A stretch of 64,000 bases of DNA from Acidobacteriota bacterium (GTDB taxonomy: Bacteria > Acidobacteriota > Blastocatellia > Pyrinomonadales > Pyrinomonadaceae): assembly GCA_025463135.1 (NCBI GenBank), contig JAOAPY010000008.1:62001-126000 (forward strand), given 5' to 3'. The notes below the pieces were generated by a model. That model was not told the DNA's origin, made no database searches, and was given only the letters and a program-made list of their open reading frames with translations. The translations under genes were made by a program, and so were the position numbers. How positions within the stretch are numbered: position 1 is the stretch's first letter; each line of letters begins with the position of its first letter. This document shows positions 16,881 through 26,160 of the stretch, piece after piece.

Positions 16881-19800
16881 TCAGGAAAACTCCAGGGCCT
16901 CACGCAGCAATTGCGCCTGCTCGAGTTGATGAATCGCATACGACCCGGTGGCGGGGCTGGCAGAGGCGGCGCGGCCGGCATAGCGTGGACGGTCGAATTG
17001 CGGGAGGAGATTTTCCAGGCGCGGCTCGACAAAGGTCCAGCCGCCCATGTTCTTTGGTTCCTCCTGACACCAGACCAATTCTTTGGCATTGGCATATCCG
17101 CCGATAATTTCCGTCAATAACTTTGCGGGAAAAGGATAGAACTGTTCGAGGCGAATGATTGAGACGCGCTTTTGAGATGAAGGGACCGCATCAACAGCTT
17201 TCTTACGCGCTTCATTTAGATCGTAGTAGACCTTGCCGCTGCAGAGGACGATGCGTTGCACTTCATCACGAGCTCCCTGATCATCGCCACTCAGCCGGTC
17301 GCTACCACCACCCCCGCCGGGCTGCCCGTCGGGGGAACCCGGTCCGCTCCCGGTACTGTAATTTGGATCATCGAGCACGGCATGGAAACCGCCGCTGGTC
17401 AGTTGATCCAATGATGAAGTGGCGGCCGGCAGACGCAGCAAACTCTTTGGAGTCATCACCACGAGCGGTCGTTCAAAGCCCGGCCTTACCTGACGACGAA
17501 GCAAATGAAAATACTGCGCCGGGGTCGTCGGATTGCAGACTGCGAGATTATTTTCAGCACAGAGTTGCAGGTATCTCTCCAGCCTGGCGCTCGAATGTTC
17601 CGGCCCCTGGCCTTCATAGCCGTGCGGCAACAGCATTCCCAGGCGCGCCGTTTGTTTCCACTTGTCTTCTCCGGCTGAGATGTATTGATCGATATCAACC
17701 TGGGCGCCGTTACTGAAGTCGCCAAACTGCGCCTCCCACAAAACCAACGCATCACTCGCTACCACCGAATAGCCGTATTCGAAACCCAGCACGCCTTCTT
17801 CAGAGAGTGAGCTGTCGAAGACATCAAAGCGCGCGTCAGGCTTGACCGTGGAACGCAATTCGGAAAGCGGGGCCCAGGGTTTGCCGGTCTGCGTGTCGTA
17901 AAGAACTGCGTGGCGCTGGCTGAATGTGCCGCGGCCGGAATCCTGACCGCTAAGACGCACACGCGAGCCGTCGACAACCAGCGAGCCAAAGGCCACTGCT
18001 TCCGCAAAGGCCCAATCGAGCGGCAATGCTCCTTCGCCCATTTTTGCGCGACGGGCCAGTTGGCCCACCATCTTGGGATTGATATTGAAGGCTTCGGGCA
18101 CCACCGCGATCTTATGCGCGAGGTCGCGTATAACCTCAGCCTCCACACCGGTCTCGACAACTTCAGAACCATCGAGCTCTTCCAGAGGTGGCGCCAGCTG
18201 TACCGCCGGCTTTTGTGCTACCACCTCTTTGGCGCGCGCCTGCGAGCCTTCGAGTCGGCGGGTCCGTTCGGCCAGCATCTCGTTGAGTTCAGTCTCATCG
18301 ATGACGCCTTCCTTGATCAATTTCTTTGCATAGATGGTGCGGACCCCGGGATGCGCCTTCACACGCGCGTACATCAACGGCTGGGTATAGCTTGGCTCAT
18401 CCGTTTCGTTGTGGCCGAGCTTGCGAAAACCGACGACGTCCAGCACGACGTCTTTGTTGAACTCCTGCCGGTAATCGAACGCGATCTGCAGGACGCGGTA
18501 AGCGGCCTCGGGGTCGTCGCCATTGATGTGAAAGATCGGCAACTGCATCATACGCGCGATGTCTGTTGAGTAGATGGTTGAGCGGCCCGCCGCCGGCGAA
18601 GTAGTAAACCCAATCTGATTGTTGATGATGATGTGAATCGTGCCGCCCGTGGAGTAGCCCCGCAGTCCGGCGAAGTTCAAGGTTTCCATCACCACGCCCT
18701 GTCCGGCAAAGGCCGCGTCGCCGTGTAACAATACCGGCAGGACCCGATCGATAACCTCTTCGCGTGGGGCGCCCGTACCGTGCTCCAGCAGATCCTGTCG
18801 CGCCCGCACCATCCCTTCGACAACCGGATCCACCGCTTCCAAATGACTGGGATTAGGTGAGAGGGTCAGCCTGACTTTGCGGCCGTCGGCGGTATCACGT
18901 TCGCCGACCGCGCCCTGATGATATTTCACGTCACCTTCATCGGCGGGAAACGATGGATGCGTCGAGCCTTCGAACGCTGCAAAGATGCGTTCACAGAATT
19001 GACCGATGACATTCGCCAGTACATTCAAACGACCGCGATGGGCCATCCCCATCGTGATCTCCTCCACGCCGCGCGCACCCGCTCCCTGCACCAACTGATC
19101 GAGGAGTGGAATAATTGTCTCGCAGCCTTCGAGCGAGAAACGCTTCTGGCCCAGATATTTGGTGCCGAGAAAGCGTTCGAATTGTTCGGCGGAGATCAGC
19201 TTCCACAAGAGCTGTTTCCTGATTTCCGGGGCCAGCGGTTCCGGGCTGACAAAGTGTTTGCGGATTGCTTCGCGGATCCAGATCTTCTCTTCTTTGCTCT
19301 GAATGTGGCGATATTCAGTTCCGACTTTGCCGCAATACGCGCGCCGCAGGATGTCGAGAATTTCGCGCAGCGTGGCGCTCTCAGTGCCGCCCAAACCACC
19401 GGTGATGAAAATGCGATCGAGGTCCCAGAGGGACAGGTTATAAGTTTCAATATCCAGCTCGGGGTGATACAGCACCGGCATCGCATGCAGCGGATCGATA
19501 TCGGCAATCAAGTGTCCCCTCACGCGATAGGCATTGATCAATTCCATGACTCGGGCCTGGCGCACGGTTTGCTCGTGCGTTTGATCGCCGCCGAGAAAGA
19601 ACGGATTGCGATCAATGTTCCAGCGCAGCGGAGGGTAGGGAATGGCGAGGTCGGCAAAAATCTCGTCGTAAAAATTGTGCTTGCCTATGAGCAATTCGTG
19701 AACTCGCGCAAGGAACGCGCCCGACTCTGCTCCCTGAACAACGCGATGGTCATAGGTGCTGCTGATGGTAATGGCCTTGCTGATGCCGAGTTGCGATAAG

Positions 19801-20726
19801 GCCACCGGCGCCATGGCCTGATACTCGGCCGGGTATTCGATTGCTCCCGTGGCAATAATCAACGACTGGCCGACCATCAGTCGCGGCATCGAAGCAACTG
19901 TTCCCAGCGTGCCGGGATTAGTCAGCGAGACGGTGGTGCCCTGAAAATCGGCGACCTGGAGTTTTCCTCCGCGCGCGCGCCTGACAACATCGTCGTACGC
20001 GGCCAGAAATTCCGAGAAGCTGAGCACGTTTGCATTCTTGATGTTAGGTACCAGCAACGAGCGCGTGCCATCTTTCTTTTCAAGATCGATCGCCACACCG
20101 AAGTTCACACTGCGACGACGCAAACGAACCGGTGTGCCCTCCCTTTCGTCATAGCCATCGTTGAGTTGCGGGAAATCTTCCAGAGCGCGCAGGATGGCCC
20201 AGGCGATCACATGTGTGTAGGAAGCCTTGCCTCGATCGGCTTCTTCGAGGTGTCGGTTGATGGTGCGACGGTTTTCATCCAGGAGCTTGACCGGAATGCG
20301 TCGCTGCGAGGTAGCCGTTGGCACCTGCAAGCTCGCTTCCATGTTCTCGACTATTTTCAGGGCCGCGCCACGAATTGGGACTGCTTCCACACCATCCTGA
20401 GCCGCCTGTGTGGCGACAGGTTTGCGTTCGGCAGCGGGTGCGGCGGCCGCAGTCGGCGCGGGCGTCAAAACCGCCCCGGCCGGGGCTGACGGCGTTGCAG
20501 TTGCGACGGTTGCAGTGTTGCTTCCATTCTCTGACGGCGCGGGCGCAGTGCTTGTGGCGACATCGGCTTCTTCGCCCAATAATTCCGCGAAATAAGCGCG
20601 CCATGATTCGTCAACCAACTGTGGATTACTGCGAAAGCGGCCTAACAACCCTTCGACGTACGTGGCATTAGCGCCGAAGTTTTCCGCGATCATTTCCGAG
20701 AGATCTTGTGTGTTATTCGTACTCAA
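16881..20726 (-). CDS. kgd: Multifunctional 2-oxoglutarate enzyme (fused E2-E1, Kgd-type)
   Basis: A 1281-residue fusion of a dihydrolipoyl succinyltransferase domain and a thiamine-dependent 2-oxoglutarate dehydrogenase/decarboxylase, the Kgd type known from mycobacteria (about 1230 residues). It acts in the TCA cycle. In order: an OdhA-type N-terminal segment (AENFGANATYVEGLLGRF); an Ala/Pro linker at about 55-110; an E2 acyltransferase domain with TYDHRVVQGAESG near 325; and the E1 domain, with EITMGMAHRGRLN near 570 and the HINGDDPEA cofactor motif. There is no lipoyl domain, as in other Kgd proteins. The start is a TTG at 20726, chosen because GAGGTGA lies 8 bases upstream. Residues about 1123-1141 are a repeat-derived insert (TGSGPGSPDGQPGGGGGS). 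Confidence 0.92.
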   Translation of the reverse strand: MSTNNTQDLSEMIAENFGANATYVEGLLGRFRSNPQLVDESWRAYFAELLGEEADVATSTAPAPSENGSNTATVATATPSAPAGAVLTPAPTAAAAPAAERKPVATQAAQDGVEAVPIRGAALKIVENMEASLQVPTATSQRRIPVKLLDENRRTINRHLEEADRGKASYTHVIAWAILRALEDFPQLNDGYDEREGTPVRLRRRSVNFGVAIDLEKKDGTRSLLVPNIKNANVLSFSEFLAAYDDVVRRARGGKLQVADFQGTTVSLTNPGTLGTVASMPRLMVGQSLIIATGAIEYPAEYQAMAPVALSQLGISKAITISSTYDHRVVQGAESGAFLARVHELLIGKHNFYDEIFADLAIPYPPLRWNIDRNPFFLGGDQTHEQTVRQARVMELINAYRVRGHLIADIDPLHAMPVLYHPELDIETYNLSLWDLDRIFITGGLGGTESATLREILDILRRAYCGKVGTEYRHIQSKEEKIWIREAIRKHFVSPEPLAPEIRKQLLWKLISAEQFERFLGTKYLGQKRFSLEGCETIIPLLDQLVQGAGARGVEEITMGMAHRGRLNVLANVIGQFCERIFAAFEGSTHPSFPADEGDVKYHQGAVGERDTADGRKVRLTLSPNPSHLEAVDPVVEGMVRARQDLLEHGTGAPREEVIDRVLPVLLHGDAAFAGQGVVMETLNFAGLRGYSTGGTIHIIINNQIGFTTSPAAGRSTIYSTDIARMMQLPIFHINGDDPEAAYRVLQIAFDYRQEFNKDVVLDVVGFRKLGHNETDEPSYTQPLMYARVKAHPGVRTIYAKKLIKEGVIDETELNEMLAERTRRLEGSQARAKEVVAQKPAVQLAPPLEELDGSEVVETGVEAEVIRDLAHKIAVVPEAFNINPKMVGQLARRAKMGEGALPLDWAFAEAVAFGSLVVDGSRVRLSGQDSGRGTFSQRHAVLYDTQTGKPWAPLSELRSTVKPDARFDVFDSSLSEEGVLGFEYGYSVVASDALVLWEAQFGDFSNGAQVDIDQYISAGEDKWKQTARLGMLLPHGYEGQGPEHSSARLERYLQLCAENNLAVCNPTTPAQYFHLLRRQVRPGFERPLVVMTPKSLLRLPAATSSLDQLTSGGFHAVLDDPNYSTGSGPGSPDGQPGGGGGSDRLSGDDQGARDEVQRIVLCSGKVYYDLNEARKKAVDAVPSSQKRVSIIRLEQFYPFPAKLLTEIIGGYANAKELVWCQEEPKNMGGWTFVEPRLENLLPQFDRPRYAGRAASASPATGSYAIHQLEQAQLLREALEFS
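17303..17360. repeat. R10 element inside kgd (in frame)
   Basis: A GC-rich hairpin element nearly identical to the intergenic copy at 9840-9899. It is read on the minus strand as a Gly/Ser/Pro-rich loop between the FHAVLDDPNY and VQRIVLCSGKVYYDL blocks of the E1 domain. Confidence 0.75.
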
Positions 20727-21115
20727 CTCGCTGTCACCTCTTCAGAAGTCCAGTCCTTAACCTCTCCAACTCGAAGATTATGAAGACTATCATCTTCGTA
20801 ATTCGTTTGCACTCTAGGGATCGGCGGCTCGTTCACTCATTCTCACCCGGTTTCAACCGGGTGATCAGCGGCCCGTAGGATTTCCAAAACCGTTTCAACG
20901 GTTTACGTCTCCCGCTACTTAGAAACCGTTGAAACGGTTCAAAAATAAAAAGAGCAAATTGGATCGCCCGGTTCAAACCGGGCGAGAATGAGATAAGAAC
21001 TTTACCTGCATCCCGGCGTTCAGTGAGGTCTGCTTCTAAAAACTCTCGAAATAATTTGGCGCTGGTGATATGTTAAACGGCCATTTCAAAGAGAGCAGCA
21101 TCTGGACATTTTCAA
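20727..21115. repeat. Gene-free divergent region with nested R5 palindromes
   Basis: The space between the divergent kgd and histidine phosphatase genes. Its main feature is the R5 element at 20844-20984, made of four stacked palindromes: CACCCGGTTTCAACCGGGTG, AAACCGTTTCAACGGTTT, AAACCGTTGAAACGGTTTC and CGCCCGGTTCAAACCGGGCG. The first and last arms are also complementary, as are the inner two, so larger folds are possible. Promoters for both genes must lie here, but no box is clear enough to call. Confidence 0.75.
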
Positions 21116-21709
21116 ATGGACGAAACGCCCGAACCGCGGACCAGACTCAGAACCATTATCGTCTTTTCCATGTTCTTCGCCGTGCTCGGAGCGGTGGTTG
21201 TCTTTGCGTACTTCGCGACCTTCTCTCATCCGCTTACCACCGTCATTATCGTGCGTCACGCAGAAAAGAATATCGAGCCCAATAATCCCGATCCCGATCT
21301 CAGTCCGGCCGGGCAGGCACGAGCGCAGGAGTTGGTCCGCATGCTGGGCGCCGCGGGCATAAACGCGATCTACGGTACGCAATTCAAACGCACCCAACAG
21401 TCGGCAAAACCCCTGGCTGATAATTTGCACCTGGCCATCAATGTCATGGATGCGAAGAAGACCGGGGACCTGGTCAACAGCATTCTCACCATTAACCGAG
21501 GTCAGACGATCCTGGTGGTCGGGCACAGCAACACAGTGCCTGAGATCATAGCTGCCCTGGGCGGCGGCAGCGTTCCCGAAATTCCTGATAGCGAATACGA
21601 CAATATGTTTATCGTCAATATCTACAAGTCAGGCAGCGCGAAAGTCATGAGGATTAAGTATGGCAGCGCGATTCCCGGAGGCGCAGCCAGTGGACCAATG
21701 ATGCGTTAG
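21116..21709 (+). CDS. Membrane-anchored histidine phosphatase family protein
   Basis: A 197-residue protein with one N-terminal helix (residues 12-35) that is a signal anchor, then a histidine phosphatase domain exposed outside. The catalytic RHAEK motif has His48 as the phosphate acceptor; the partner histidine is in LVVGHSNTVPEII near residue 142. Spacing and size fit the SixA/phosphoglycerate mutase-like branch. The substrate is unknown. The amidase gene follows about 200 bp downstream, with an R2 hairpin between them. Confidence 0.85.
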   Translation: MDETPEPRTRLRTIIVFSMFFAVLGAVVVFAYFATFSHPLTTVIIVRHAEKNIEPNNPDPDLSPAGQARAQELVRMLGAAGINAIYGTQFKRTQQSAKPLADNLHLAINVMDAKKTGDLVNSILTINRGQTILVVGHSNTVPEIIAALGGGSVPEIPDSEYDNMFIVNIYKSGSAKVMRIKYGSAIPGGAASGPMMR

Positions 21710-21825
21710 GTCGGGAAGAACAACTAAGTTTGTCAATCAGGCATAGATCTAAAGAACCAGAGGCCCTTTGGGAGTGTGCGGCTCTGCATCGCGAGTGCAG
21801 GAAGGGTTCTGTATTTGCGGCTTCA

Positions 21826-21850
21826 CCGCACTATGCGGCGGCGAAGCCGC
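21826..21850. repeat. R2 double hairpin (copy 3)
   Basis: CCGCACTATGCGG followed by GCGGCGAAGCCGC in the untranslated region upstream of the amidase start at 21906. A longer amidase frame reads through it, but that extension is repeat-derived. Confidence 0.75.
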
Positions 21851-21905
21851 AGAACCGGCGATGGAATCCTGGCCCGATACAGTAATAGTGAAATCAGGAG
21901 ACGCG

Positions 21906-23732
21906 ATGAAAAAGAAGCGAACTGAATCGAATAAACCAAAGGCCGGCGAGAACGCCAGGGCGGGCGTCGATCGCCGGTCCTTCGTAAAACTCCTGCCCGC
22001 CCTCGGCGTAGCAGGACTCGCGGCTTCGAATCTTCCGCTCACTGCTGTCTCCCAAACACCCACTCCTTCGCCAGTGCCTTCTCCTTCGTCGTCGCCCACG
22101 CCGGCTCCGCGTATCACGAAGGAAATGCTGCATACCGCAGAGAAGCTGATCGGTATTGAGTTGAACGATGCGCAGGAAACAATGGCCCTGCCGGGAGTGA
22201 ATCGGCTGCTCGACAACTATGAGACGGTGCGAAAAATCGAAGTGCCGCTGGATACCGAGCCGGCGATCGCGTTTCATCCGGCGCGGGCGCGCAAAGAGTT
22301 GTACGTTGCGAAAACAAAGTTTCGTTTCGGTAAGGTTGAATTGCCTCAGTTCAAGTCAGTCGACGATCTCGCCTTCGCCACCGTGCCCCAACTGGCCGAG
22401 TTTCTTCGCACACGCAAAGTGTCATCAACTGATCTGACAAAAATGTATCTGGCGCGCTTGAAACGTTATGGACCTAGATTGCTTTGCGTCGTGACGCTCA
22501 CGGAAGAGCTGGCTTTGAAACAAGCCGCGGCCGCGGATGCGGAAATCAAGCGCGGCAAGTATCGCGGTCCGTTGCATGGCATTCCCTGGGGCGCCAAGGA
22601 CCTGTTCGCAACCAAAGGCATCAAGACCACCTGGGGCGCCGAACCTTATCGCGATCAGGTAATCGATTATAACGCGGCAGTGGTCGAGCGTTTGGAGCAG
22701 GCGGGCGCGGTGTTGTTGGCAAAGCTTTCCATGGGGGCCCTGGCCCAGGGACCGAAATGGTTTGGCGGCGTGACGCGAAACCCCTGGGTGCCGGACGAAG
22801 ATCGCCTGGGGTCCAGCGGCTCATCGGCCGGGCCCGCGTCGGCTACTGCGGCGGGCCTGGTCGGGTTTTCGATTGGCACGGAAACGCTGGGCTCAATCGT
22901 TTCGCCGTCTTCCCGTTGCGGCGTGACCGGGCTGCGGCCCACCTATGGCCGGGTGAGCCGCTACGGCGCGATGGGACTGAGTTGGACCATGGACAAGATT
23001 GGACCCATTTGCCGTGGCGTGGAAGATTGTGCGGCAGCGCTTAGCGCCATCTATGGTCCGGATGGCCGCGATGTGACAGTGGGAGATGCGCCATTCAATT
23101 GGGACCCGCAGCGAAAACTTGGTGACATGCGCATCGGGTATTTGAAGACTGAGTTCGATGGCGCCGGCTTTACACCCACGACCGATCAACAGCGCCAGCA
23201 ATTCGAACAGCGACGCGCATTGTACAAGGATGCGATTGACGCGTTAGAAAAAGCGGGAGCCAAGCTGACACCGATTGAGCTGCCGAAGTTTTCCACCGCT
23301 TCGCTGCGTTACATCTTAACAGCAGAGGCAGCAGCGGCTTTTGACGACATCACTCGCGATGGCCGCGTCAATCAGCTTTCCGGTCAGGATGCCGGCGACT
23401 GGCCCAACTCATTTCGCACCTCGCGCTTTGTTCCCGCGGTCGAATACCTGCGGGCACAACGTGCGCGTACTTTGCTGATGCATGAAATGGAAAAGTTGAT
23501 GTCGCAGTGGGACGTGTTTGTTTCGCCCGCGCCCGGCAGCGCCAGTTTGCTGATTACCAATCTCACCGGTCACCCCGCAGTCTGTGTACCCTGCGGCTTT
23601 ATCAACAATCTGCCTCAGGCAATTATGTTCACCGGTGGAGTCTATGACGAAGCCGCACCGTTGCGCGTCGCACTTGCCTACGAGCAGGCTACCAGGTGGC
23701 ATACGATGCATCCGAAAGTCGACTGGGCGTGA
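21906..23732 (+). CDS. Tat-exported amidase (amidase signature family)
   Basis: The start is the ATG at 21906, preceded by AGGAGA; an in-frame start at 21768 would translate an R2 repeat. The 608-residue protein has a twin-arginine signal (DRRSFVKLLPALGVAGLAAS, near residues 22-41), then a Pro/Ser linker. The amidase signature domain shows the Lys block GIPWGAKDLFATKG and the Ser-cisSer-Ser block with GSSGSSAGPASATAAGLVGF. These hydrolases cleave amides by a Ser-Ser-Lys triad. GatA is unlikely because of the export signal and lack of gatB/gatC neighbours. Probably periplasmic; substrate unknown. Confidence 0.88.
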   Translation: MKKKRTESNKPKAGENARAGVDRRSFVKLLPALGVAGLAASNLPLTAVSQTPTPSPVPSPSSSPTPAPRITKEMLHTAEKLIGIELNDAQETMALPGVNRLLDNYETVRKIEVPLDTEPAIAFHPARARKELYVAKTKFRFGKVELPQFKSVDDLAFATVPQLAEFLRTRKVSSTDLTKMYLARLKRYGPRLLCVVTLTEELALKQAAAADAEIKRGKYRGPLHGIPWGAKDLFATKGIKTTWGAEPYRDQVIDYNAAVVERLEQAGAVLLAKLSMGALAQGPKWFGGVTRNPWVPDEDRLGSSGSSAGPASATAAGLVGFSIGTETLGSIVSPSSRCGVTGLRPTYGRVSRYGAMGLSWTMDKIGPICRGVEDCAAALSAIYGPDGRDVTVGDAPFNWDPQRKLGDMRIGYLKTEFDGAGFTPTTDQQRQQFEQRRALYKDAIDALEKAGAKLTPIELPKFSTASLRYILTAEAAAAFDDITRDGRVNQLSGQDAGDWPNSFRTSRFVPAVEYLRAQRARTLLMHEMEKLMSQWDVFVSPAPGSASLLITNLTGHPAVCVPCGFINNLPQAIMFTGGVYDEAAPLRVALAYEQATRWHTMHPKVDWA

Positions 23733-23913
23733 GGAGCCATAAAAACCAAGCGATTAATGAGGCAGTAACATGAGCTCAGGACAGCCTTCTATTCCTGGCC
23801 TATTGGACACAAGTAAGATATCTCAAGTTAGCGCGTGTGTTGTTAACATAGTCTTCGTCATCGACATCAGCTTCATATTTGCGTTCAGGATGATTAACCA
23901 AAATCTTCTTCAT

Positions 23914-24222
23914 CTAAGCGGCTCTTTCATTTAACGGCTTAAGGCGATCATATTCCCTCTGATTTGCTTGCAGCGCATCCCAGATATCAACTGCCTGCTG
24001 GAGTCGTAGCCAAAACTCAGGGGTCGTTTCGAAGAGACGCGACAGTCTGTGAGCCAAATCCGGCGTTACCGGACGGCGTTCGTGAACTAGATCACTGACG
24101 GCGCGTCGCGAGACGCCTAATCGCGTGGCCAATTCGGACTGCGTTAGGGCGGCGGCGGGTAGCGTTTCTTCACGCAACAATTCTCCCGGGTGAGTAGGTC
24201 TTCTCTTTGCTTTGGTACCCAT
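23914..24222 (-). CDS. higA: HigA-family antitoxin
   Basis: The start is the ATG at 24222, preceded by AGGAG; a longer frame overlaps higB. The 102-residue protein has an XRE-type helix-turn-helix (LTQSELATRLGVSRRAVSDL) after the family lead-in RPTHPGELLREE. The C-terminal part LSRLFETTPEFWLRLQQAVD is the usual HigA/VapI end. It neutralises HigB and represses the operon. It begins 10 bp after the higB stop, giving the toxin-first order typical of higBA. Confidence 0.9.
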   Translation of the reverse strand: MGTKAKRRPTHPGELLREETLPAAALTQSELATRLGVSRRAVSDLVHERRPVTPDLAHRLSRLFETTPEFWLRLQQAVDIWDALQANQREYDRLKPLNERAA

Positions 24223-24232
24223 GAGTTCTCTC

Positions 24233-24517
24233 CTAATGATAATCCTCCAGATTAACGTCACTCACCTCGCCCTTTCCGAACTTAAACGTTATTCGCCAGT
24301 TTCCACTGACCGAGATGGCCCACTCGCCGACTCTGTTACCTTTGAGTCGATGGAGGTTGAAACCATGCGCATCAATGTCAGCAAGCTCTTGCGCTGCCTC
24401 CAGCACATCCAAGCGCCTCGCAATCCGGGACGCCAGTTCGGGTGAAATACCACGTCTGCTTCCCGTTTCAAAAAAATCTCGGAGTCCTTTGTGATCGAAG
24501 GACCTAATCATAATCAC
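24233..24517 (-). CDS. higB: HigB-family toxin (RelE superfamily)
   Basis: A 94-residue ribosome-dependent mRNA interferase of the HigB branch. Motifs are IRSFDHKGLRDFFETGSRRG at the N-terminus, then the FNLHRLKGNRVGEWAISVSG block and the terminal WRITFKFGKGEVSDVNLEDYH, all conserved in HigB. The start may be the GTG at 24517 or the ATG two codons later. The gene looks intact. Confidence 0.9.
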   Translation of the reverse strand: MIMIRSFDHKGLRDFFETGSRRGISPELASRIARRLDVLEAAQELADIDAHGFNLHRLKGNRVGEWAISVSGNWRITFKFGKGEVSDVNLEDYH

Positions 24518-24718
24518 ACGAAGCGTAACGCGAACTTATTATGTTATGCAACGCCAACCAGACGTGATCTGAGTTGTCCTTGCATTTGGGTACCAGGGAG
24601 ACTAAAAAATGCCTTCCCGCGGTAGCTGTTTCCTGCTTGAGCCAATCTCGCGAGTAGCGAGTTCAGGCTGTTATACTCTCGCCGTTTCATTTCAGATCTA
24701 TCCCGAAAGGATTATCCT

Positions 24719-25984
24719 ATGCGCGTTATCCTTCTCTTCCTGGTGAGCCTGGTTACTGTTTTTGCTGCTGAGATGAATCAGTCTGCCCAACAACAATCAC
24801 CCCCTTCGAAGGCCCCTGACAGTATCTTCCTCCTCAGGCCTGCGCACATCTTTGATGGCGAGGCGGCGCAGTTGCACGACGGTTGGGTGGTGCTCGTGCG
24901 CGGTGAAAAGATCGCAGCGGTTGGACCAGCCAATGAGATTAAGGCGCCGGCGGATGCGAAGGTGATTGACTTACCGGGGTTGACGTTGCTGCCCGGACTG
25001 ATCGAGGCGCATTCGCATGTACTGCTGCATCCCTACAGCGAGACTCTGTGGAACGATCAGGTGGCGCATGAGTCACTCACCCTGCGGGTCGCGCGCGCCA
25101 CCAATCATTTGCGCAATACACTGCTGGCGGGCTTTACCACCATTCGCGATCTGGGCACCGAAGGCGCCGGTTATGCGGACGTGGGATTGAAACAAGCCGT
25201 GCAGCAGGGAATCATTCCCGGACCACGAATGTTGGTGGTGACGCGCGCGATTGTGGCGACGGGGAGTTATGGTCCAAAGGGTTACGCCGCCGAGTGGCGT
25301 GTGCCGCAGGGCGCCGAAGAAGCCGATGGTATCGATGGCCTGACGCGTGTGGTGCGCGATCAGATCGGTCACGGCGCAGACTGGATCAAGGTCTATGCCG
25401 ACTATCGCTGGGGCACGCAGGGAGCGGCGCCGACTTTCTCGCTCGATGAATTGAAACTCATTGTAGAGACCGCGCGCAGTGCCAATGTTCCCGTATCGGC
25501 GCACGCGACCACCACCGAAGGAATGCGGCGCGCCACACTGGCCGGGGTGGAAACGATCGAGCACGGCGACGGGGGCACACCCGAAGTCTTTCGCTTGATG
25601 AAAGAACACGGCGTGGCGCTCTGTCCCACACTGGCGATTGCCGGCGCCAACGCGGAGCGAAAGAAAACTGTTTTCAAAGCCGCGCTCGCTGCCGGGGTCA
25701 CGATTGCCAGTGGCAGCGATGTGGGCGTCTTCGCCCATGGTGATAACGCGAAAGAGATCGAGACAATGATCGATTTCGGCATGCCAACCATAGACGCCTT
25801 GCGATCGGCGACTTCAGTCAACGCCCGTGTTTTGCATCAGGAGGAAAAGATTGGACGGGTCAGGAATGGACTCTTTGCTGATTTGATCGCCGTCGAAGGC
25901 GATCCCACGCGCGATGTTTCAGCGCTACGCCGGGTGCGCTTCGTGATGAAGGATGGCGTTATCTACAAGAATGGTAGTCAGTAG
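24719..25984 (+). CDS. Secreted amidohydrolase family protein
   Basis: A 421-residue metal-dependent amidohydrolase with a signal peptide (residues 1-17). The TIM-barrel shows the first metal site [16 protein letters not shown] (HxH) near residues 90-105, a lysine candidate in [12 protein letters not shown], then [13 protein letters not shown] and [12 protein letters not shown], and an aspartate in [13 protein letters not shown]. The set resembles the imidazolonepropionase/Xaa-Pro-dipeptidase-like branch. Substrate unknown. The last three codons (Gly-Ser-Gln) and the TAG stop belong to a 7-bp repeat array that runs into the gap. Confidence 0.85.
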   Translation: MRVILLFLVSLVTVFAAEMNQSAQQQSPPSKAPDSIFLLRPAHIFDGEAAQLHDGWVVLVRGEKIAAVGPANEIKAPADAKVIDLPGLTLLPGLIEAHSHVLLHPYSETLWNDQVAHESLTLRVARATNHLRNTLLAGFTTIRDLGTEGAGYADVGLKQAVQQGIIPGPRMLVVTRAIVATGSYGPKGYAAEWRVPQGAEEADGIDGLTRVVRDQIGHGADWIKVYADYRWGTQGAAPTFSLDELKLIVETARSANVPVSAHATTTEGMRRATLAGVETIEHGDGGTPEVFRLMKEHGVALCPTLAIAGANAERKKTVFKAALAAGVTIASGSDVGVFAHGDNAKEIETMIDFGMPTIDALRSATSVNARVLHQEEKIGRVRNGLFADLIAVEGDPTRDVSALRRVRFVMKDGVIYKNGSQ

Positions 25985-26160
25985 TCAGTTGTCAGTTGTC
26001 AGTTGTCAGTGGTGTTCTTTGTACTTGGGTCTTTGTAGTTGGTTCTTACTCTTTGAGAAACAAACATTAATCGCAGAAAGAAGGAACAAAGCACAAAGAA
26101 CAAAGTACACAACTGACACTGACAACTGACAACTGACAACTAACTACTGCCTACTGACAC
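25974..26160. repeat. Paired 7-bp repeat arrays between two convergent genes (array D)
   Basis: The left arm has repeated AGTTGTC units, then TTCTTTG/TACTTGG-like units. The right arm has the complements: ACAAAGA-like units, then AACTGAC units. The arms flank a loop near 26060-26080. The array begins inside the amidohydrolase 3' end and finishes inside the 3' end of the CheA-like gene, supplying both stop codons. Confidence 0.85.

Noticed and set aside
21768-21905. An extended N-terminus of the amidase
   Set aside because: It crosses an R2 hairpin and would hide the twin-arginine signal; the ATG at 21906 has AGGAGA upstream.
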